Shown: positions 15,806 through 26,544 of the stretch, in pieces
How positions within the stretch are numbered: position 1 is the first letter of the stretch
Layout: the number at the start of each line of letters is the position of its first letter
Assembly: GCA_021795795.1 (NCBI GenBank)
Contig: JAJYPA010000058.1
Location: 1 to 26,544, forward strand
Direction of reading: 5' to 3'
From: Pseudomonadota bacterium
GTDB lineage: Bacteria; Pseudomonadota; Gammaproteobacteria; Halothiobacillales; Halothiobacillaceae
DNA length: 26,544 bases
Translations under genes and position numbers: made by a program
Notes under the pieces: generated by a model
Database searches by the model: none
The model's input: the letters and a program-made list of their open reading frames with translations, nothing else
Told to the model about the DNA's origin: nothing

Positions 15806-16618
15806 CTATATTTCAATGGGAAGCTCATCACGGTTGCCCCAATCGGACCAGGCGCCGGGGTAGCCGCGCACATCCTCAAAGCCTAAGTGCTTGAATACGC
15901 AGAACATCAGGCTCGATCGGCGGTGGCTCTGGCAATAGACGACAAGGGTTTTTGCTTTTTCTTCGGGGTGAGCAGGAATGCCTTTTTCTTGCAGCCGCGC
16001 TCGAATGATGTCATCAGGGAGTAAAAACCCTGGTTTTTCCGGATCGAAAAACCATTGCCAGTCAAAATGGATGGCGCCGGGAATGTGTCCGGCGTTGCGG
16101 GATCGTCTGTCCGTGCCGCGATACTCTTCTTCACTGCGCGCATCGACGATGATCCAGCCGTCCGGTTTGCCCAGTTGTTCGGCGATGGTTTGAGCGTTGC
16201 AATGGTGTTCCGAGAAATCGTAGGCCAGTTCACTAGCGGGTTTGTGTGCGGTAGCTGCGGTTGCCAGTGGCCAGCCCTCGGCCAGCAAGGCTTCGCGGCC
16301 ACCGTCAATGAGGTAAATTTCCTCAAGACCGCACAGCGCCAGTGACCAGGCCAGACGGGAAGCGGCGAGACCCTGGCAGTCGTCGAAGATAAAGACCGTC
16401 GAATCCGGCGTTATGCCGGTGTGCATCAGTGCCTGGTTGAAATTGTCGTTATCTGGCAGCAGGCCGGCTCGATCGCCCTCATTGCGGACGATCTGATTGA
16501 AGTCGACCCACTGTGCCTCGGCCAGAGGTGGCTGACCGGGTTGGCTCATGTCGATCAAGATAGGATTGAGGGCATTTTGAAAACGGGGTTTCAGCTCGTT
16601 GGCGGCGATGAATTTCAT
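15806..16618 (-). CDS. sseA: Two-domain rhodanese-type sulfurtransferase
   Basis: Tandem-rhodanese enzymes move sulfane sulfur from thiosulfate or 3-mercaptopyruvate to cyanide or thiol acceptors. The N-terminal inactive rhodanese domain covers about residues 1-120 (FIFDDCQGLAASRLAW). The C-terminal domain covers about 135-265 with VDARSEEEYRG, NAGHIPGAIHFDW and the active loop VVYCQSHRRSS, catalytic C229. The loop CQSHRR differs from both CRKGVT (mitochondrial rhodanese) and CGSGVT (SseA), so the donor cannot be assigned. The length of 270 residues is slightly short. No ribosome site is visible before the ATG. The gene is convergent with hyfI and divergent from dapB, with no partner genes. 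Confidence 0.88.
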   Translation of the reverse strand: MKFIAANELKPRFQNALNPILIDMSQPGQPPLAEAQWVDFNQIVRNEGDRAGLLPDNDNFNQALMHTGITPDSTVFIFDDCQGLAASRLAWSLALCGLEEIYLIDGGREALLAEGWPLATAATAHKPASELAYDFSEHHCNAQTIAEQLGKPDGWIIVDARSEEEYRGTDRRSRNAGHIPGAIHFDWQWFFDPEKPGFLLPDDIIRARLQEKGIPAHPEEKAKTLVVYCQSHRRSSLMFCVFKHLGFEDVRGYPGAWSDWGNRDELPIEI

Positions 16619-16670
16619 TTTTTATCAGTAGATTAATAATCGTTATGGTTTTGCATCTATATCGCCTTGA

Positions 16671-17606
<936 letters not shown>

Positions 17607-17638
17607 GTTCTATAAAGCGTAACATTCGGGCGTGCGCA

Positions 17639-17668
17639 TGGACAAAATAGCCGCTTGTCGGGCATAAT
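17639..17668 (+). promoter_or_regulatory. Candidate promoter of carAB
   Basis: TGGACA (17639-17644) and CATAAT (17663-17668), 18 bp apart, each match the sigma-70 hexamers at 5/6. A start near 17675 gives a leader of about 120 nt before carA. No ArgR or PurR site was recognised. Confidence 0.5.
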
Positions 17669-17729
17669 CGCGGCCAATATTCTGCTTTGAATCGCCGGGT
17701 GCCAGTGCGCGTCCGAAGGGTTCTGTGCA

Positions 17730-17759
17730 ATGAAACGCTTCAAAAATAACGGGTTGTAA
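17730..17759 (+). CDS. Possible 9-codon leader ORF upstream of carA
   Basis: An AAGGG ribosome site (17716-17720) stands 9 nt before an ATG that opens a short frame coding MKRFKNNGL and ending in TAA. The ORF lies inside the predicted carA leader, and its stop codon falls in the loop of the hairpin at 17749-17768. This arrangement could serve translation-dependent control of carAB. Such a short frame can also occur by chance; it rests on position and ribosome site only. Confidence 0.3.
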   Translation: MKRFKNNGL

Positions 17760-17768
17760 AAAACCTGT
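17749..17768 (+). promoter_or_regulatory. Hairpin in the carA leader
   Basis: ACGGGTT (17749-17755) pairs with AACCTGT (17762-17768), with one G-U pair and a 6-nt loop. It ends 18 nt before the carA ribosome site (GGGAGAG, 17787-17793). It is not followed by a T tract, so it is not an intrinsic terminator. Confidence 0.4.
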
Positions 17769-17797
17769 TCGCATATCGGTTTAAATGGGAGAGTCTC

Positions 17798-18931
17798 TTG
17801 AAACACACAGCGCTATTGGCCCTGGCCGACGGTAGTCTTTTTTACGGCACATCGATTGGCGCTGCAGGTTCGACGGTTGGCGAAGTGGTTTTCAACACGG
17901 CCATGACGGGTTATCAAGAGATTCTGACTGACCCTTCCTACCGCCGGCAGATCGTCACCCTGACCTATCCGCATATCGGCAATGTTGGCGTAAATGCCGA
18001 TGATGCTGAATCTACGGGAGTTCACGCCGCAGGTCTGGTGATCCGTGATGCCTCGTCCATCGTCAGCAACTGGCGCACCGAAGAATCCCTGCAAGCTTAT
18101 TGCGAGCGCCATGGCCTGCAGGCCATCGCCGATATCGATACCCGTGCCCTGACGCGCGTACTGCGGGATAAAGGCGCCCAGAACGGATGCATTCAGACAG
18201 GCGAGAACCTCGATCCTGAGGCCGCACTGGCGCAGGCGCGCGGGTTTGCCGGCCTTGATGGCATGGATCTCGTGCCGGAAGTGACAACCGATCGTCCCAT
18301 TGAGTGGACGCAAGGCACCTGGGATCTCGACCCCGAAAACCCGGCTCCGCGCCCCGAATTGACACGCCATGTGGTGACCTGGGATTACGGCATGAAACGC
18401 AATATCCTGCGTATGCTGGTCGATCGCGGATGTCGTGTGACGATGTTGCCTGCCACCACGCCAGCGAGCGACGTGCTGGCAATGAATCCCGATGGCATCC
18501 TGCTCGGCAATGGTCCGGGTGACCCGGCAGCCTGCCATTACGCCATCGAGGCGATTACCGAAGTGCTAAAGCACGATGTGCCCGTTTTCGGTATCTGTCT
18601 GGGCCACCAGTTGCTCGCGCTGGCCAGTGGCGCGAAAACCATCAAGATGAAGTTCGGTCATCACGGCGCGAACCATCCGGTGCAGGACATCGAATCCGGG
18701 AGAGTCTTCATTTCCAGCCAGAACCACGGGTTTGCGGTGGATGAAGACACGCTGCCTTCAAATCTCAGAGCGACTCATCGCTCACTGTTTGATGGCAGCT
18801 TGCAGGGCATCGCCCGTACCGACCGCAGCGCATTCAGTTTCCAGGGGCACCCCGAAGCGAGCCCCGGCCCACACGATCTGGGTTTGCTGTTCGATCAGTT
18901 CGTTGCCGCCATCGATGCCCGCACGGCGTAA
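17798..18931 (+). CDS. carA: Carbamoyl-phosphate synthase small (glutaminase) subunit
   Basis: CarA hydrolyses glutamine and delivers ammonia to CarB for carbamoyl phosphate, the precursor of arginine and pyrimidines. The N-terminal domain is typical ([27 protein letters not shown]). The class I glutaminase triad is C267 ([14 protein letters not shown]), H351 and E353 ([11 protein letters not shown]), within two residues of the Escherichia coli numbering. The start is TTG with GGGAGAG at 17787-17793; no in-frame ATG is nearby. The Escherichia coli carA gene is also known to start at UUG, so this is a conserved feature and not an error. The length of 377 residues is normal. Confidence 0.96.
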   Translation: MKHTALLALADGSLFYGTSIGAAGSTVGEVVFNTAMTGYQEILTDPSYRRQIVTLTYPHIGNVGVNADDAESTGVHAAGLVIRDASSIVSNWRTEESLQAYCERHGLQAIADIDTRALTRVLRDKGAQNGCIQTGENLDPEAALAQARGFAGLDGMDLVPEVTTDRPIEWTQGTWDLDPENPAPRPELTRHVVTWDYGMKRNILRMLVDRGCRVTMLPATTPASDVLAMNPDGILLGNGPGDPAACHYAIEAITEVLKHDVPVFGICLGHQLLALASGAKTIKMKFGHHGANHPVQDIESGRVFISSQNHGFAVDEDTLPSNLRATHRSLFDGSLQGIARTDRSAFSFQGHPEASPGPHDLGLLFDQFVAAIDARTA

Positions 18932-18958
18932 TTGAGTCCTGTTTGCCGACCCAAAAAC

Positions 18959-18979
18959 CTGCTTGAAGATCTGCTTGAA
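18959..18979. repeat. Short direct repeat in the carA-carB gap
   Basis: CTGCTTGAA occurs at 18959-18967 and 18971-18979 (12-bp period), within the 87-bp gap between carA and carB. It looks like a local duplication; no function is suggested. Confidence 0.4.
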
Positions 18980-19018
18980 AAATCGACGCTTGTTCGTTGT
19001 TAAATTTGTGAATTTGCC

Positions 19019-24321
<5,303 letters not shown>

Positions 24322-24351
24322 TTTCTCGATTTCCTTGTTTGCAAAACAATA

Positions 24352-24384
24352 AAAACCCGCCCATGAATTTTCCGGGCGGGTTTT
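24352..24384. terminator. Bidirectional rho-independent terminator after the acyl carrier protein
   Basis: AAAACCCGCCC (24352-24362) is exactly complementary to GGGCGGGTTTT (24374-24384), with an 11-nt loop. It separates the plus-strand serS-acp unit from the convergent ferredoxin gene and has A and T tracts on both sides. Confidence 0.9.
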
Positions 24385-24417
24385 GTCGTTTTGTTTCCGG
24401 CTTTTACCGAAAACGAA

Positions 24418-24666
<249 letters not shown>

Positions 24667-24694
24667 TCACTCCTCTTCGGCGCTATCTCGAACA

Positions 24695-25219
24695 TCAGTG
24701 GCGTGAATTTAGCATGTTTGGCCCGGCTTTTGTGGCCTGTTCGTGCTTGATGATTTCTTTTAGCGCATCCACCACGTGCAATGGCACGAAACTGGCGACG
24801 TTTCCACCCAAACGGGCCAGTTCACGCACGATACTGGACGACACGAAGCCCAGTTCCTCGGTGGGGGAAAGGAAGACCGTTTCGATTTCCGGCGCCAGTC
24901 GACGATTGACTGCGGCCATCTGAATCTCGGACTCGAAATCCGATACGGCGCGCAGCCCCCGCACAATCGAGCTTGCGCCCAGTTCCCGCGCGAATTCGAC
25001 CAGCAATCCGTCGAACGACAGCACGCGGATATTGGGGAATTCCTGCAACGCCACACTGGCAAGCTCTGAGCGCTGTTCCAGATTGAAAATCGGAGTTTTG
25101 GTTGAAGCGGCCGCTACGGCAACAATCACCTCATCATAGAGACGAGCCGCCCGTCGGGCGACATCGATATGGCCAAAGGTGATGGGATCAAACGTACCGG
25201 GATAGATAGCGCGTTTCAT
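24695..25219 (-). CDS. coaD: Phosphopantetheine adenylyltransferase
   Basis: CoaD transfers AMP from ATP to 4'-phosphopantetheine to form dephospho-CoA, the penultimate step of CoA synthesis. The nucleotidyltransferase motif TxGH-like segment is GTFDPITFGH (T9, H17). IVRGLRAVSDFESEIQMA and FVSSSIVRELA complete the family pattern. The length is 174 residues. A TAGG element lies about 10 nt before the ATG. In many gammaproteobacteria the methyltransferase rsmD precedes coaD; here a TauE/SafE-type permease gene ends 10 bp upstream. Confidence 0.96.
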   Translation of the reverse strand: MKRAIYPGTFDPITFGHIDVARRAARLYDEVIVAVAAASTKTPIFNLEQRSELASVALQEFPNIRVLSFDGLLVEFARELGASSIVRGLRAVSDFESEIQMAAVNRRLAPEIETVFLSPTEELGFVSSSIVRELARLGGNVASFVPLHVVDALKEIIKHEQATKAGPNMLNSRH

Positions 25220-25229
25220 GGATTAGAAC

Positions 25230-26069
25230 CTAATGCACCAGCATATTGATGCCCAGAATTACGAGGACAATCGAGAAAATGCGCTTGAGGGTTTTGGCAG
25301 GTAGCCGGTGAGTGAGCGTTGCACCGATGGGCGCGAAAAACAAACTTGGAATGACAATTCCAATCAAGGCCGGCAAATAGATATAGCCCAGTGACCACGG
25401 CGGTAAATCTGGCGCATGCCAACCTGTCAGCACATAACCCGCTGCACCCACCAACGCATTGGGCAGACCAATTGCGGCACTGGTGGCCATGGCGTTGCGT
25501 GCCGCTACATTACACCAGAGAAAAAAAGGCGTGGTCAACGCGCCGCCGCCCATACCCATAATCGTGCCCACTGTGCCCACGCCCACACCCACGCCGGTGA
25601 GTGGCACGGTGCTAGGCAGCTTGCGTGTGGGGGTGGGGTTTTTACCAAAAGCCATTTGCAACGCAATCAGGATTTCCAAGACTCCAAACACCCTTTTTAG
25701 AATGTCGCCCGGCAACAGATGGGCGATAGTGGAACCTAAAATAGAGCCGATGACTACGCCGGGCGCAATGCGGATAAACAGATCCCATAACACCCCTTTG
25801 TTTCGGTGGTGCGTGTAAATCGATGCGATTGACGAAAAAAGAATTGTGGCCAGAGAGGTGCCAATGGCGATATGTACCAGATTAGGATTGTCACCCAAGC
25901 CAATGGTCGGAAATAGCAACAACAATACCGGAACCACTACCAGGCCGCCGCCAATGCCCAGCAGACCAGCGATCAGGCCCGAGAAAATCCCGAGAAGGAT
26001 GTAGATACTGTATTCAATCAAAATCAGATCGCTCGTTGGGTGTGACGGTAAAGGTGTAATCAGCAACAA
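25230..26069 (-). CDS. TauE/SafE-family permease (possible sulfite/organosulfonate exporter)
   Basis: This 279-residue inner-membrane protein has about eight hydrophobic segments and the duplicated glycine-rich motif of the family: AGLLGIGGGLVVVPVLLLLF near the N-terminus and TIMGMGGGALTTPFFLW in the middle. Members are linked to export of sulfite, sulfoacetate or other anions, but the substrate is not readable from sequence. No ATG is found near the N-terminus: the start is a TTG at 26069 or another TTG further in (before IEYSIYILLG), and neither has a clear ribosome site, so the N-terminus is uncertain. It lies 10 bp upstream of coaD and may drive its expression. Together with the rhodanese it gives a weak sulfur-metabolism hint. 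Confidence 0.85.
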   Translation of the reverse strand: MLLITPLPSHPTSDLILIEYSIYILLGIFSGLIAGLLGIGGGLVVVPVLLLLFPTIGLGDNPNLVHIAIGTSLATILFSSIASIYTHHRNKGVLWDLFIRIAPGVVIGSILGSTIAHLLPGDILKRVFGVLEILIALQMAFGKNPTPTRKLPSTVPLTGVGVGVGTVGTIMGMGGGALTTPFFLWCNVAARNAMATSAAIGLPNALVGAAGYVLTGWHAPDLPPWSLGYIYLPALIGIVIPSLFFAPIGATLTHRLPAKTLKRIFSIVLVILGINMLVH

Positions 26070-26338
26070 GGATAGCTAATTTTAGAATTTACTTATAATG
26101 AATAATATTTATGTATGAATAGGTGGATCGTTATTGAACCGGATATCGAGTGGCGTAGTGGTTGTGATTTTCAGCCCGGCCTGCTGAAACGGGGGGTGTC
26201 TAGCATCAACTGCAAAAAAGCCTGATTAACCCTGTCAAGTACGGCGCATCAGCATAACACCTACCCTGGGAAGGCTTGCATTTGTTCGATCATTCCAGAG
26301 ATTTCTGAAAAGGGTCGACCGAGAAACGAAAAAGGGAC
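26070..26338. other. Gene-free region upstream of the TauE-like gene
   Basis: This stretch begins with an A+T-rich segment (26070-26120) that probably holds the promoter of the minus-strand permease, although no clear hexamer pair was chosen. The remainder has only a 36-codon ORF (26115-26225, +) without a ribosome site, and nothing recognisable. It may be degenerate mobile-element DNA, given the transposase scraps to its right. Confidence 0.4.
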
Positions 26339-26401
26339 TTCGATATCCATCTGATTGTCGACAACTACTCGACACAGGCCGCACCAATGCCATGCAGTTA
26401 A
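26339..26401 (+). pseudogene. Remnant of an IS630-type transposase
   Basis: The frame from 26339 reads FDIHLIVDNYSTQ and ends in TAA at 26399-26401. The core (HLIVDNYxT) matches, from memory, the strongly conserved second-Asp motif of IS630-family DDE transposases (usually HLIxDNYxTHK). A stop codon upstream in frame (26306-26308) and loss of the sequence after STQ show that only a scrap survives. It lies directly before the end of the IS256-type element. Confidence 0.5.
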
Positions 26402-26419
26402 AATAAAATCTGCCGAATG

Positions 26420-26445
26420 GAGGGTGTCAAATAATCTGTGTAACT
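26420..26445. repeat. Terminal inverted repeat of an IS256-family element
   Basis: GAGGGTGTCAAATAATCTGT followed by GTAACT has the look of IS256-family ends (GGGTGTCAAATaaTxTGTGTAA) and stands 5 bp from the stop codon of the transposase, as expected for the right end. The other end is outside the window. The 8 bp before it (26412-26419) would be one copy of the target duplication. Confidence 0.6.
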
Positions 26446-26449
26446 GAGT

Positions 26450-26544
26450 TCAGTCAGGCACCCGGTCACCGTACAGAATGACGAACTGATTGAGTGCCGC
26501 TTTCCAGTCCCTAATGGGACGAGTCCATTTTCTGGCCACGTTCT
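26450..26544 (-). CDS. IS256-family transposase, C-terminal end (partial)
   Basis: The minus strand from the window edge reads 30 residues, VARKWTRPIRDWKAALNQF and then VILYGDRVPD, ending in TGA at 26450-26452. The phrase KWTxPIRDWKxALNxFxIxF near the stop is characteristic of IS256/mutator-type transposases. The catalytic part lies beyond the window, so integrity cannot be judged. The gene and the inverted repeat at 26420-26445 show an IS copy running out of the window to the right. Confidence 0.75.
   Translation of the reverse strand, partial: NVARKWTRPIRDWKAALNQFVILYGDRVPD

Noticed and set aside
26115..26225. A 36-codon plus-strand ORF (MNRWIVIEPDIEWRSGCDF and further)
   Set aside because: It has no ribosome site and no recognised similarity, and it lies in a gene-poor stretch next to mobile-element debris.

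Overview
The window looks like a chromosomal segment of a gammaproteobacterium of moderately high G+C. The support is the gene content and order: dapB-carA-carB-greA, serS, a YfhL-type ferredoxin beside coaD, orn, rsgA-mgtE and mltD. A two-domain rhodanese and a TauE/SafE-type permease are compatible with a sulfur-metabolising lifestyle such as the Halothiobacillus/Thiobacillus-like gammaproteobacteria. That narrower placement is a guess; no marker here fixes the genus. I see no rRNA, tRNA or CRISPR array.

Layout. 1-213: right end of an insertion sequence (transposase C-terminus and terminal repeats). 446-3723 (+): an exported protein of unknown function, then gloB and mltD, closed by a bidirectional terminator. 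3827-4249 (-): a small exported protein with two cysteines. 4589-4933 (+): hinT, convergent with rsgA and mgtE on the minus strand (4956-7363). 7552-8103 (+): orn. 8238-15709 (+): a seven-gene block that starts with a small XRE-type regulator and continues with hyfB, hyfC, hyfE, hyfF, hyfG and hyfI homologues, mostly overlapping by 4 bp. 15806-16618 (-): rhodanese. 16800-24321 (+): dapB, carA, carB, greA, serS and an acyl carrier protein. 24418-26069 (-): ferredoxin, coaD, TauE/SafE permease. 26339-26544: a decayed IS630-type transposase scrap followed directly by one end of an IS256-family element that runs out of the window.

The most notable part is the hyf-like operon. It encodes two antiporter-like subunits (HyfB, HyfF), a NuoH-like subunit (HyfC), a NuoK-like subunit (HyfE), a fused NuoCD-like large subunit (HyfG) and a NuoB-like small subunit (HyfI). 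The large subunit lacks the cysteine pairs that bind the NiFe site in group 4 hydrogenases, while the small subunit keeps its [4Fe-4S] ligands in the hydrogenase-type CxxC form. No hydrogenase maturation genes and no ferredoxin-type subunits (HyfA/HyfH) are present. This matches the 'energy-converting hydrogenase-related' (Ehr) complexes, relatives of complex I and group 4 hydrogenases with unknown substrate. The linked XRE regulator and an 11-bp tandem repeat in front of it may control the operon.

Other points: an acyl carrier protein of the type linked to exosortase-A systems overlaps serS; carA has a TTG start and a possible 9-codon leader ORF overlapped by a hairpin; the two window edges are mobile-element debris, with housekeeping genes between them.
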